Part shown: one piece after another, positions 14,614 through 23,430 of the stretch | Layout: each line of letters begins with the position of its first letter | Numbering within the stretch: the stretch's first letter is position 1 | Source of the DNA: an uncultured Faecalibacterium sp. | GTDB taxonomy: Bacteria; Bacillota; Clostridia; Oscillospirales; Ruminococcaceae | Reading direction: 5' to 3' | Length of the DNA stretch: 54,851 nt | Assembly (NCBI GenBank): GCA_934561115.1 | Contig: CAKTFS010000010.1 | Coordinates: forward strand, 1 to 54,851 | The notes under the pieces: generated by a model | The model's input: only the letters and a program-made list of their open reading frames with translations | The model's database searches: none | Told to the model about the DNA's origin: nothing | Translations under genes and position numbers: made by a program

Positions 14614-15681
14614 ATGAGAAAAACTGTCCGGGTGCTGCTGTGTATGGTATGGCTCGTGCTTTGCGCGGCATTGCCTGCCTTTGGCGCAGAGAACGCACCA
14701 CATGTCACTGCAGAAACTACGATGGCACAGCTGCGCGCGAACCCGGCCATTCAGGGGACGGGCTACTATACATACTGTCACGAAATGACGCCGCTGATGG
14801 TGGAATGCTGGAAAAACAAGACCCTGCACGATTATTTTAGTGACACCGACCGGGAATCCGGCATTGCTGCGCTGAACCTTATCATTGATAACTACAATAA
14901 GGGCGTAAAGGTCACCTATCAGGTCTACACCCCGGAGGAGATCGAACAGAATTCCAGTCTGGGTTGTGTGCAGCTGTTTTATTACCCGGCTGAGACCCCC
15001 AACGCCAAAACCGCTATCGTAGTGCCCGGCAACGCCTTGACTGTAACCTCGGAGATGGCGGAGGGCGGCTCTACTGCCTACGAGCTGCATAACCGGGGTT
15101 ATGCCGTATTCGTGCTGCGCTACCGCACCTTTCTGGATCTGGGCAATAACGCCCCGCTGGAGGATCTGGCAAGGGCGGTGCAGCTTGTGACGAGCCTTGG
15201 TGAGGAGCTTTCCATCCAAACGCAGGACTATGCGCTGGTGGGCTACTCCTCCGGCGGTCAGCTTGTGGGCGTGTTTGCGAACAAGGAACGCGGCTACGGT
15301 CATTATGGCGCTGCAAGACCCGGTGCGCTGCTGCTGGCTTATCCGGTAGTGAACTTTTCAGAGGTAAAGATCGCGTACCGGATGTTTATGGATACCGGCA
15401 ACTATGGATGGCGCTATTACTGTTCCAGTGTGGCGGAGCTTGTCACAGATGATTATCCGCCGGTATTTTTCTGGTACGGAAAGGATGACAAGGTGCTGCC
15501 ATGGATGATCAATCAGGTGCAGGGCCCGGCGCTGCAAGCGGCGCTGGAAGCCCACAAGGTGCCTTATGTCATGAAGGTGTTCGAGTCTGCACCCCATAGT
15601 ATCGCGGTGGGCTACACCACCGACGCCGAGGGCTGGCTGACGGATGCAGTAGCTTTCTGGGAGCAGCAGACCGCTGCCTGA
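14614..15681 (+). CDS. Exported alpha/beta-hydrolase (esterase/lipase-like)
   Basis: 355 residues with a signal peptide: MRKTVRV, a hydrophobic core to about residue 20, and a likely cut after AFGA (about 25). The nucleophile elbow is GYSSGG (Ser212), the acid is in GKDDKV (about 291), and the catalytic His is in APHS (His328). It likely acts outside the membrane on acyl esters, such as acetylated glycans or dietary esters. GGAGGA lies 4-6 bp before ATG 14614. A transglutaminase-like gene follows 23 bp later and probably shares the transcript. The substrate is not visible. Confidence 0.85.
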   Translation: MRKTVRVLLCMVWLVLCAALPAFGAENAPHVTAETTMAQLRANPAIQGTGYYTYCHEMTPLMVECWKNKTLHDYFSDTDRESGIAALNLIIDNYNKGVKVTYQVYTPEEIEQNSSLGCVQLFYYPAETPNAKTAIVVPGNALTVTSEMAEGGSTAYELHNRGYAVFVLRYRTFLDLGNNAPLEDLARAVQLVTSLGEELSIQTQDYALVGYSSGGQLVGVFANKERGYGHYGAARPGALLLAYPVVNFSEVKIAYRMFMDTGNYGWRYYCSSVAELVTDDYPPVFFWYGKDDKVLPWMINQVQGPALQAALEAHKVPYVMKVFESAPHSIAVGYTTDAEGWLTDAVAFWEQQTAA

Positions 15682-15704
15682 CCATAAATAAAAAGGAGTA
15701 GAGC

Positions 15705-17168
15705 ATGATGGATCAGAATACTTGTTTTGCATACCTGAACATGGAATTGCCGGATGATATCCGCCGCCTGAAGGAGGCGGGCTACTACGATGCCGCCATT
15801 GCGCGCATCGACGCCTGTCTGGCCGAGGACTGGACTGCCAGCCAGAACCAGCCCCTGCACCCGCAGGGTGCGCTGCCGGTAAACCCCACCCCCCACGGCG
15901 TGGATGCGTGGCGGCAGGGTCTATTGGCGCACCGGGAAATTCTGCGCCGCCTGCCGCGGGATTACACCCTGACCGCCGACCAGCTGCTGAGCCAGCTGCA
16001 GGCCACCCTGCGGGACTTTACCGCCGAGGAATTTGCCGCGCTGGACGCTGCCGGACAGATGGACTGGCGCTTTGTGGAAGGGCAGAAGCGCTATATCTAC
16101 CGCGCCGCCGAAACGCTGGTGGCCACCCATCCCGACCTTGCCGCCCGCCAGCTGGACCCGCCCGTCCCGGAGCGCAGCTGGGATCGTTTTGAGCCCCAGC
16201 ACGACCAGATGGTGCGCACCGGCGCAGTCAGCGCAGACATCACCCTGCGCACGGGCATCGGCATGACCGACGAGACCTTTGCCCGCGCCCTTGCCGCCGC
16301 AAAGGCCGAGGGCAGAAACACCGTGCACGTCAAGGTGTGGCTGCCGCTGCCCGCTGCCTGCCCGGCACAGAGCAACATCTCGCTGGACAGCTTTACCGCG
16401 CAGCCCACCTATATTGCACCGGAAACTGCACCCCAGCGCACCGCATACTGGGAGGCAGACCTTGCCGAGAACTGCCGCTTTGGAGCACAGTACAGCTACC
16501 GCAGCACCGCACACTACGCCGCCCCGCTGGAACTGCAGGCCGACCCCGTGCAGCCGACTTTCGACACCGCCGAGCAGCTGCCCCACATTGCCTTTACCCC
16601 CTATATGAAGGCACTGGCTGCGCAGCTGACCGAGGGCATCACCGACCCGGTGCAGAAGGCAAAGCGCATTTACGATTTTGTCACCCTGAACGTGCACTAC
16701 CACTTCCAGCCTATGTATTTTGTGCACGAGAACATCACCGATAACTGCGCCCGCAGCCGCCGGGGCGATTGCGGCGTGATGGCCGCTACCTTTATCACCC
16801 TTTGCCGCATTGCAGGCATCCCGGCAAAGTGGCAGAGCGGCATGGTGGCACGTCCGGAGACGGCCGGCTGCCACGACTGGGCAATGTTCTATATTGCCCC
16901 CAAGGGCTGGATGTACGCCGATTGCTCTGCTGGTGCCTCCATGGCGCGTGCGGGCAACGAGAAGATGCGCCTGCACTACTTCGGCAATCTGGACACCGAC
17001 CGCATGGTGGCCAACAGCGATATCTGCGCCCCCTTCGACCCGCCCATGTGCGCCTTCCGCGCCGACCCCTGTGATAATCAGGTAGGCGAGATGGAGGTAG
17101 ACGGCGTGGGTCTGTACGGCCAGCAGGTAGAGACTACGCAACAGATCGTAAAGCATCAGGAAGTATAA
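15705..17168 (+). CDS. Transglutaminase-like superfamily protein
   Basis: 487 residues. The C-terminal half carries the transglutaminase-like Cys-His-Asp triad in order: RRGDCGVMAATF (Cys near 356), GCHDWAMFY (His near 389) and MYADCSAG (Asp near 406). The N-terminal half is a helical, unrecognised domain. I see no signal peptide, so it is probably cytoplasmic; members of the superfamily are mostly proteases or peptide-modifying enzymes. AAAGGAG lies 6-9 bp before the paired ATG codons (15705/15708). It follows the secreted esterase closely and is ended by a hairpin at 17173-17208. Confidence 0.85.
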   Translation: MMDQNTCFAYLNMELPDDIRRLKEAGYYDAAIARIDACLAEDWTASQNQPLHPQGALPVNPTPHGVDAWRQGLLAHREILRRLPRDYTLTADQLLSQLQATLRDFTAEEFAALDAAGQMDWRFVEGQKRYIYRAAETLVATHPDLAARQLDPPVPERSWDRFEPQHDQMVRTGAVSADITLRTGIGMTDETFARALAAAKAEGRNTVHVKVWLPLPAACPAQSNISLDSFTAQPTYIAPETAPQRTAYWEADLAENCRFGAQYSYRSTAHYAAPLELQADPVQPTFDTAEQLPHIAFTPYMKALAAQLTEGITDPVQKAKRIYDFVTLNVHYHFQPMYFVHENITDNCARSRRGDCGVMAATFITLCRIAGIPAKWQSGMVARPETAGCHDWAMFYIAPKGWMYADCSAGASMARAGNEKMRLHYFGNLDTDRMVANSDICAPFDPPMCAFRADPCDNQVGEMEVDGVGLYGQQVETTQQIVKHQEV

Positions 17169-17172
17169 GCAC

Positions 17173-17208
17173 ATCCGGGTCTGCCATTACCGCAAGACCC
17201 GGATTTTT
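17173..17208 (+). terminator. Terminator after the transglutaminase-like gene
   Basis: ATCCGGGTCT / AGACCCGGAT stem (17173-17182 with 17195-17204) then TTTT. It is only 20 bp before the rmuC start, so part of rmuC transcription may come from read-through. Confidence 0.75.
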
Positions 17209-17227
17209 GAGTTAAAGGAGTATGTCT

Positions 17228-18565
17228 ATGGAATTTTTGGCAGGACTGTATACACTTCTGCTGGTGGTCATTTGCCTGCTGCAGGCGCTTTTGCTGTACC
17301 GCACCGGCAAGCCCGCCGCCCGGCAGGATGATGAAGCCCTGAAGGAGTGGCTGCGCCAGCAGCTGGAAGCACAGGCGCGGGTGCTGGAAGAAAAGCAGGC
17401 GCAGCAGGCACAGCAGAATCTGGCCGCAATGGCGCACATCAGCGATACCCTGCAAACCGCAGTGCAGGGTATGAGCAGCACCCTGACGGCAGGGCAGAAC
17501 ACCCAGCAGCAGACCATGGAGCAGCGCTTGCAGGGGCTGGAAGCCTCCAATGCCCGCAAGCTGGAGGAAATGCGCAAAGCACTGGCAGACGGCCTTGCCG
17601 CCATGCAGGCGCAGAACGCCCAGAAGCTGGACGAGATCCGCCACACGGTGGATGAGCAGCTGCAGGACGCACTGCAAAAGCGGGTGACCGAAAGCTTTAA
17701 GGCGGTCAACGACCAGCTGGAGCAGGTGTACAAGGGCTTGGGCGAGATGCAGAGCCTTGCTGCCGATGTGGGCGGGCTGAAGCAGGTGCTCTCCGGCGTC
17801 AAGACACGCGGCATTCTGGGTGAGATCCAGCTTGGCGCGATTCTGGAAGAGATCCTTGCACCGGAGCAGTACGACACCAACGTAGCTACCATCCCCGGCA
17901 GCACCCAGCGGGTGGAGTACGCCATCCGTATGCCCGGTGTGGACGGCAACAGCGTCTGGCTGCCTATCGATTCCAAATTCCCCGGCGATACCTACGCCCA
18001 CCTGCAGGACGCGCAGGCTTCCGGCGATGCACAGGCGGTGGAAAACGCCCGCCACGCGCTGGAACTGGTGCTGCGCAGCGAGGCAAAGGATATCCGGGAA
18101 AAATATGTGGAGCCGCCCTATACCACGGCCTTCGGCATCCTGTTTCTGCCCTTTGAAGGTCTGTATGCCGAGGTGGTGAACGCCGGACTGCTGGAAGTTT
18201 TGCAGCGGGATTATCAGGTGAACGTGGCTGGCCCCAGCACCATGGCGGCGCTGCTCAACAGCCTGCAAATGGGCTTCAAGACCCTTGCCATCCAAAAGCG
18301 CTCCGGCGAGGTGTGGCAGCTGCTGGGGGCCGTCAAGACCGAGTTCGATAAGTTTGGGCAGGGGCTTTCCAAAATGCAGCAGCGCCTGCGCCAGACCGAC
18401 GAGGAGCTGGATAACCTTATCGGGGTGCGCAGCCGTGCCATCAGCCGCAAGCTGCGTGCGGTGCAGACGCTGGACGAAAACACCGCCGCCACCCTGCTGG
18501 AACTGGACACCGAGCCGGGCAGACCGATAACAGCACGTCTGCCGGAGAGTGGGGAAGAGCTTTGA
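17228..18565 (+). CDS. rmuC: DNA recombination protein RmuC
   Basis: 445 residues in the usual layout: an N-terminal membrane anchor (about 3-20), a long Gln/Ala/Glu-rich coiled coil (about 35-165), and the conserved RmuC nuclease-like domain with KTRGILGEIQLG near 195, LPIDSKFPGDTY near 245 and a PFEGLYAEV segment near 310. RmuC limits inversions and recombination in E. coli; the precise activity is not settled. I prefer ATG 17228 with AAAGGAG 7 bp upstream; the in-frame ATG 17222 is only 1 bp from that site. Confidence 0.92.
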   Translation: MEFLAGLYTLLLVVICLLQALLLYRTGKPAARQDDEALKEWLRQQLEAQARVLEEKQAQQAQQNLAAMAHISDTLQTAVQGMSSTLTAGQNTQQQTMEQRLQGLEASNARKLEEMRKALADGLAAMQAQNAQKLDEIRHTVDEQLQDALQKRVTESFKAVNDQLEQVYKGLGEMQSLAADVGGLKQVLSGVKTRGILGEIQLGAILEEILAPEQYDTNVATIPGSTQRVEYAIRMPGVDGNSVWLPIDSKFPGDTYAHLQDAQASGDAQAVENARHALELVLRSEAKDIREKYVEPPYTTAFGILFLPFEGLYAEVVNAGLLEVLQRDYQVNVAGPSTMAALLNSLQMGFKTLAIQKRSGEVWQLLGAVKTEFDKFGQGLSKMQQRLRQTDEELDNLIGVRSRAISRKLRAVQTLDENTAATLLELDTEPGRPITARLPESGEEL

Positions 18566-18591
18566 TGTGAAAACTATCCCCACGCTATCCC

Positions 18592-18620
18592 TTGCGAAAT
18601 TTCTGACGATGTGCTACAAT
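18592..18620 (+). promoter_or_regulatory. Promoter of the flavodiiron gene
   Basis: TTGCGA (18592-18597), 17-bp spacer, TACAAT (18615-18620). Confidence 0.75.
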
Positions 18621-18687
18621 AGGAATCGTTCTCAGAAATATTTGCCAATTCACGGCACAAGATAAACCCAAAAGGAGTCTGAACGGT

Positions 18688-19869
18688 ATGAGCATGAAAA
18701 AAATCAGCGAAGCCATCCTTGGTGTGGGCGTGGACGATACCACCATCGACCTGTTCGAGAGCCAGTATCCGGTGCCCACCGGGGTCAGCTATAATTCCTA
18801 TGTCATTCTGGACGAAAAGACCACCATTCTGGATACGGTGGACGCCCGCGCTACCGAGCCTTGGCTGGAAAACCTTGCCGAGGCACTGGGCGGCCGCAAG
18901 CCCGCCTATCTGGTGGTCTCCCACATGGAGCCGGACCACGGTGCCAACGTGGCAAGGCTGGCAGCCCTTTACCCCGAGATGCAGGTGGTGGGCAACGCCA
19001 AGACCTTCCAGTATATGGAGCAGTTCTTTGGCGCAGATGCCATTGCCCCGGCGCGCCGCGTGGTGGTGAAGGACGGCGAGAGCCTGAGCCTTGGCACCCA
19101 CACTCTTACCTTTGTGTTCGCTCCCATGGTGCACTGGCCGGAGGTCATGGTCAGCTACGAGAGCAGCGAGAAGGTGCTGTTCTCTGCCGATGGCTTTGGC
19201 CGCTTTGGTGCAGTGGCAAAGTTTGACGAAAATGCGGACTGGGCCAGCGAAGCCCGCCGCTACTACCTGAACATTGTGGGCAAGTACGGCCCGCAGGTGC
19301 AGGCACTGCTCAAAAAGGCTGCTGCACTGGATATCAAGACCATCTGCCCGCTGCACGGCCCGGTGCTTACCGGTGATCTGAGCAAGTACCTGAACTACTA
19401 CGATCTCTGGTCCAGCTACAAGGCCGAGGAGCCGGAAAAGATTCTGGTAGCCAGCGCCTCCATCCACGGCCACACCCGCGCTGCCGCCCACACCATGGCC
19501 GAAAAGCTGCGTGCACAGGGCGCAAAGGTGGTGGAGATGGATCTGACCCGTACCGATGTGTCTTACGCTGTCACCGAGGCTTTCCGCTGCGGCAAGATCG
19601 TGCTGGCCTGCGCCACCTACGATGGCTTCCTCTTCCCGCCGATGGAAAACCTGCTGGCCCACCTCAAGACCAAGAGCTTCCAGAACCGCACCGTTGGCCT
19701 GATGGAAAACGGCACTTGGGCACCCATGGCCGCAAAGCTCATGCGTGCAGAGCTGGAGAGCATGAAGAACATCACCCTCTGCGAGAACGTGGTCACCATC
19801 CGTTCTGCAGCCAACGCTGCCGCCGAAGCACAGATGGACGCCCTTGCCGCCGAACTCGTGGCAAAGTAA
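18688..19869 (+). CDS. Flavodiiron protein (FprA family, O2/NO reductase)
   Basis: 393 residues. The N-terminal metallo-beta-lactamase domain holds the diiron site with HMEPDHG (His79, Glu81, Asp83, His84), SADGFG and CPLHGP. The C-terminal flavodoxin domain (from about residue 250) begins ILVASASIHGHT and binds FMN. Such enzymes reduce O2 to water, or NO to N2O, in strict anaerobes. No rubredoxin domain is fused, so a separate electron donor is needed. AAGGAG lies 10 bp before ATG 18688. A promoter and a strong terminator make it a single-gene unit. It fits protection of an oxygen-sensitive cell. Confidence 0.93.
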   Translation: MSMKKISEAILGVGVDDTTIDLFESQYPVPTGVSYNSYVILDEKTTILDTVDARATEPWLENLAEALGGRKPAYLVVSHMEPDHGANVARLAALYPEMQVVGNAKTFQYMEQFFGADAIAPARRVVVKDGESLSLGTHTLTFVFAPMVHWPEVMVSYESSEKVLFSADGFGRFGAVAKFDENADWASEARRYYLNIVGKYGPQVQALLKKAAALDIKTICPLHGPVLTGDLSKYLNYYDLWSSYKAEEPEKILVASASIHGHTRAAAHTMAEKLRAQGAKVVEMDLTRTDVSYAVTEAFRCGKIVLACATYDGFLFPPMENLLAHLKTKSFQNRTVGLMENGTWAPMAAKLMRAELESMKNITLCENVVTIRSAANAAAEAQMDALAAELVAK

Positions 19870-19895
19870 CAAACTGTAAAACCTGTTGAACGCAA

Positions 19896-19936
19896 ACACT
19901 CCCGGACTTTCCATAAAAAGACCGGGAGTGTTTTTT
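19896..19936 (+). terminator. Terminator of the flavodiiron gene
   Basis: ACACTCCCGG / CCGGGAGTGT stem followed by six or more T. Confidence 0.9.
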
Positions 19937-20066
19937 GCACCTTTATTTGTTCCATTATCTGCTAGATTATGAGCGGAAAACACGAATTTTTACGTCATTT
20001 TTTGAAATATACACAAACAAAAAAGCAGTGAAACGAACAAATTTTGAACGTTTCACCGCTATATTC

Positions 20067-20142
20067 TGGAGCAGGATACGGGACTCGAACCCGCCGCCTA
20101 CTGCTTGGGAAGCAGTCGCTCTACCGGATGAGCTAACCCTGC
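20067..20142 (-). tRNA. tRNA-Gly (anticodon CCC)
   Basis: Minus strand: acceptor arm GCAGGGT / ATCCTGC, D arm GCTC..GAGC, anticodon arm CTGCT-TCCCAA-AGCAG with anticodon CCC, T arm with GGTTCGAGTCC. The discriminator base is U, as usual for tRNA-Gly, and 3' CCA is encoded. It reads GGG codons. Confidence 0.96.
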
Positions 20143-20207
20143 AAGTGCTCCATTATTGTAACAAAGCAGGGCAGGAATGTCAAGGCTTTTCCGCACGAAA
20201 TTTGCGG

Positions 20208-21803
20208 TCAGCTCATTTTAGTCCAAGTCAGGTCAAGCACCGGGAAAAACGGGTCGAATACCAAGTCGCGCACGCCATTTGCCAGCAGCAGACGCTTCTG
20301 CTGCGCCATCAGGGGCACCACGGTGCAGCTTTCCAGCAGCTGCTGCTCGCACTGCGCCAGCAGGGCACAGCGGGCTTTGCCGGTCTGCTGTGCGCTCAAA
20401 GCCAGCCGGTCAGCATAAACGGTATCGGCATAGCCGGTCAGGCTGCCGCCCTCAGTGGTGAATTGCTGCAGCATCTGGTACACACTGCCGCCCTCGGCAC
20501 GGATGGGCGCAAGGGCAATGGTGTATTTCCCGGCGGCAATGCGGGCGTCAAACTCGTCCTGTTCCACCTCTTCTACCGAGAAGAACAGGGAGCACTCCTT
20601 CTGCCACGCGCTGTTGATCTGGTCGGCCAGCTCGCTCAGACCGGCGTTCTTGGGCAGCAGCAGGGTCACGCCGGAAAAATCCGAGGTGGCCATGCCCTGC
20701 CGGGTAGCCAGATAGAGGGCTTTCGGCTCCGGAATGGTGGGCAGGGGATCTCCCGCAGTCTCGCGGTAGTCCAGCCCGTCCACGGTCAATCCCTCCGGCA
20801 CAAGCCCCTTTGCGGCGGCGTACAGGCCGCTGGCGGGCACATCGGCGTTTTCCCGGGCAATACCGGCCAGCGCCTGCCGCAGCTGCTGGTTCTGGAACAC
20901 CGACCCCTCCGCTGCGTTGAACAGCAGCGCCCATGTGGTGTCGGAATAGCTTACGGTTTGTAAGCTGGTGGCCTCGCCACTCTCGTCCAGCGCTGCCGAG
21001 CATTTGCCGTCGGCAATAAGCTGGGCTGCGCTCTTGCCGCTGCCGCTGGTGTCCTGCACCAGACGCAGACTGCCGACCAGCGGGCTTTCCACGGTGCGGC
21101 GCAAAAACAGGCCGTTCGTCGTCCAGTTATACAGGTAAAAGCTGCCGCTGGAAATCGTGGTCTTGGCGGTCAGCCCGTAGGTGCCCCGGGTGCTCTCAAA
21201 AAAAGCCTCGTCACAGGGGGCAGCACCGGGCATGGCCAGCTTTGCTAAAAAGTTATCGTCCCGCTCGCTCAGCCGGAACACCAGCGTCAGCGCCCCATCG
21301 GCCGAAACGCCCAGACTGCTTTCGTCTGCCTGTCCCGCCAGCACGGCGGCGCTGTTCTGGATGGCGGAAAACTCCACCGCATAGGGCGAGGCGGTATCGG
21401 CGCGGAAAATACGCCGGAAGGCAAACACAAAATCCTCGGCGGTAATGTCGTACTCTGTGGCAGCACCCTTGGCGGCTGCGTAGCGCAGGCCGTCCTTCAG
21501 GGTAAAGGTGTAGGTCAGCCCATCCGGGGAGACCGTCCACTTCTCGCAGAGCTCCGGCACAAGCTCGCCGTCCGGGTCTTTGCGCACCAGCGTGCCGTAC
21601 AGATTCTCACAGGCGATCACATCCGACGCACCGGAAGCCACCTGCGGGTCCAGATTTGCAGGGATGCTGTCCACGAACCATGTAAAGCTGGCAGAGTTTG
21701 TGGAGCTGCCGCAGCCGGTCAGGGCAAAAAGAAACGCAGCAGCCAGCACCGCTGCGGTAAAACGCAACCATCGTTTCAAAAAGAATAACCTCATTCCGTT
21801 CAT
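20208..21803 (-). CDS. ABC transporter substrate-binding lipoprotein, family 5 (peptide/oligopeptide type)
   Basis: About 531 residues. A lipoprotein signal ends in the lipobox ALTGC (Cys near residue 31), so it is exported and lipid-anchored. The mature part is of the OppA/DppA type: LDPQVASGASDVIACENLYGTL near the N-terminus, then EKWTVSPDGLTYTFTLKDGLRY, the SBP family 5 signature region. It should bind peptides or similar solutes. No permease or ATPase gene is next to it, so it is an orphan binding protein. The start could be 21803 or 21794; neither has a strong ribosome site. The longer frame to 21842 is ruled out because it overlaps the -10. Confidence 0.85.
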   Translation of the reverse strand: MNGMRLFFLKRWLRFTAAVLAAAFLFALTGCGSSTNSASFTWFVDSIPANLDPQVASGASDVIACENLYGTLVRKDPDGELVPELCEKWTVSPDGLTYTFTLKDGLRYAAAKGAATEYDITAEDFVFAFRRIFRADTASPYAVEFSAIQNSAAVLAGQADESSLGVSADGALTLVFRLSERDDNFLAKLAMPGAAPCDEAFFESTRGTYGLTAKTTISSGSFYLYNWTTNGLFLRRTVESPLVGSLRLVQDTSGSGKSAAQLIADGKCSAALDESGEATSLQTVSYSDTTWALLFNAAEGSVFQNQQLRQALAGIARENADVPASGLYAAAKGLVPEGLTVDGLDYRETAGDPLPTIPEPKALYLATRQGMATSDFSGVTLLLPKNAGLSELADQINSAWQKECSLFFSVEEVEQDEFDARIAAGKYTIALAPIRAEGGSVYQMLQQFTTEGGSLTGYADTVYADRLALSAQQTGKARCALLAQCEQQLLESCTVVPLMAQQKRLLLANGVRDLVFDPFFPVLDLTWTKMS

Positions 21804-21841
21804 CTTCGCGCAGAAACGGCAAAAAACGCTCTGCAACGACA

Positions 21842-21870
21842 AGTGTAGCAGAAAGCAGCGGAAAAAACAA
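21842..21870 (-). promoter_or_regulatory. Promoter of the peptide-binding lipoprotein
   Basis: Minus strand: TTGTTT (21870-21865), 17-bp spacer, TACACT (21847-21842). This helps decide the start codon of the gene. Confidence 0.65.
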
Positions 21871-21923
21871 TTGTCTTTTTGTGAATTTACCGGGCTTTTT
21901 GAAGCAGACTGTGCGGTTTTCCG

Positions 21924-21952
21924 TTGCCAATTGCGCGTAAATGGACTATAAT
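21924..21952 (+). promoter_or_regulatory. murD promoter
   Basis: TTGCCA (21924-21929), 17-bp spacer, TATAAT (21947-21952). A GC-rich hairpin lies in the leader at about 21968-21992. Confidence 0.8.
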
Positions 21953-22029
21953 GGTACAGTGAAGTGATCCCCGCGCTGCCCGTGCGGCGCGGTGTTATAC
22001 CATGATCCTATAGAGGAGGAACTGTTTTT

Positions 22030-23430
22030 ATGCAGAAAGATCAGCAGAAGCTTGCCCAGCTTATTCAGGGCAAAAAGGTCGCCTTTATCGGCGCGGGCGT
22101 CAGCCACAAGACCCTCATCAAGGAGTTTGTGGAACTGGGCGCGCATGTGACCCTGTGCGACCAGAAAAAGAGCGTGGAGGACTTTGGCGATTACGCCGCC
22201 ACCATCCGGGAACTTGGCATCGACCTGAGCCTTGGCGAAAACTATCTGGACGGCTTCAAGGGACAGGACATTATCATGCGCACCCCGGGCTTTGTGGGCT
22301 ATTTTGAAAAGCCCCTGCAGGATGCCATGGCCGCCGGTACCATGGTCACCAGTGAGGTGGAGCTGTTCTTCGATTTCTGCCCCTGCGAGATCGTGGCAGT
22401 GACCGGCTCGGACGGCAAGACCACCACCACCACCCTTATCTCCAAGTTCTACGAGGCCGCAGGCCGCAAGGTGCATCTGGGCGGCAATATCGGTGCAGCG
22501 CTGCTGCCCATGCTGCCACAGGTGTCCCCGGAGGATGTGGCTGTGGTGGAGCTTTCCAGCTTCCAGCTGATCAGTATGCACGCAAGCCCCAACATTGCGG
22601 TGGTCACCAACGTGACCCCGAACCATCTGGATCACCACAAGGATATGCAGGAATACATCGATGCCAAGCGCAATATCCTGCTGTACCAGAAGCAGCCCTG
22701 CCGCGCCGTACTGGGCTATGAAAACGAGATCAGCCGCTCCATGCAGGCAGACTGCAAGGGCAAGCAGGTGTGGTTCACCCGCCTGCACGATACCGACAAC
22801 GGAGCCTTCCTGCGCAAGGACGGGATGCTCTGCATGGCCGAGGATGGCGTTGTGACCCCCTTCCTTGCCCAGAAGGATATCAAGCTGCGCGGTCTGCACA
22901 ACATCGAGAACCTGCTGGCTGCCGCCGCTGCCGTTTGGGGCGAGGTGCCCGTAGAAGCCATCCGTCAGGTGGGCAGCACCTTCACCGGCGTGGAGCACCG
23001 CATCGAGCCGGTGCGCACGCTGGACGGTGTGCTGTACTATAACGATTCCATCGGCACCAGCCCCACCCGCACCATCGCCGGTCTGCGCAGCTTTGACCGG
23101 AAGGTCATCCTCATTGCGGGCGGCTACGATAAGCACATCCCCTACGAGCCGCTGGCACCGGAGATCATCGCCCATGTCAAGGACTTGGTGCTGATGGGCG
23201 CTACCGGCCCCCGTATCGAGCAGGCTGTGCGGGAGTGCCCTGGCTTTGACGAGGCTGCGCTGCCCATCCAGCATGCAGACAATATGCAGCACGCTGTAGA
23301 GCTGGCGCGCGCCGCCGCAAAGCCCGGGGATATCATCATCCTGTCCCCGGCAAGCGCTTCCTTTGACCTGTACCCCAACTTTGAGGTGCGCGGCCGCGAG
23401 TTCAAAAAGATCGTCAACGCGCTCAAGTGA
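22030..23430 (+). CDS. murD: UDP-N-acetylmuramoyl-L-alanine--D-glutamate ligase
   Basis: 466 residues. Adds D-Glu to UDP-MurNAc-L-Ala in peptidoglycan precursor synthesis, in the cytosol. The Mur-ligase ATP loop is TGSDGKTTTT (125-134), followed by the central-domain motif ELSSFQL and NVTPNHLDHH, and a C-terminal domain with NDSIGTSPTRT. The N-terminal Rossmann-like domain starts KKVAFIGAGVSH. AGAGGAGG lies 8 bp before the ATG. It overlaps the next gene by GTGA, so a GNAT protein is coupled to it. No other mur or dcw gene is adjacent, so this murD lies outside a dcw cluster. Confidence 0.95.
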   Translation: MQKDQQKLAQLIQGKKVAFIGAGVSHKTLIKEFVELGAHVTLCDQKKSVEDFGDYAATIRELGIDLSLGENYLDGFKGQDIIMRTPGFVGYFEKPLQDAMAAGTMVTSEVELFFDFCPCEIVAVTGSDGKTTTTTLISKFYEAAGRKVHLGGNIGAALLPMLPQVSPEDVAVVELSSFQLISMHASPNIAVVTNVTPNHLDHHKDMQEYIDAKRNILLYQKQPCRAVLGYENEISRSMQADCKGKQVWFTRLHDTDNGAFLRKDGMLCMAEDGVVTPFLAQKDIKLRGLHNIENLLAAAAAVWGEVPVEAIRQVGSTFTGVEHRIEPVRTLDGVLYYNDSIGTSPTRTIAGLRSFDRKVILIAGGYDKHIPYEPLAPEIIAHVKDLVLMGATGPRIEQAVRECPGFDEAALPIQHADNMQHAVELARAAAKPGDIIILSPASASFDLYPNFEVRGREFKKIVNALK

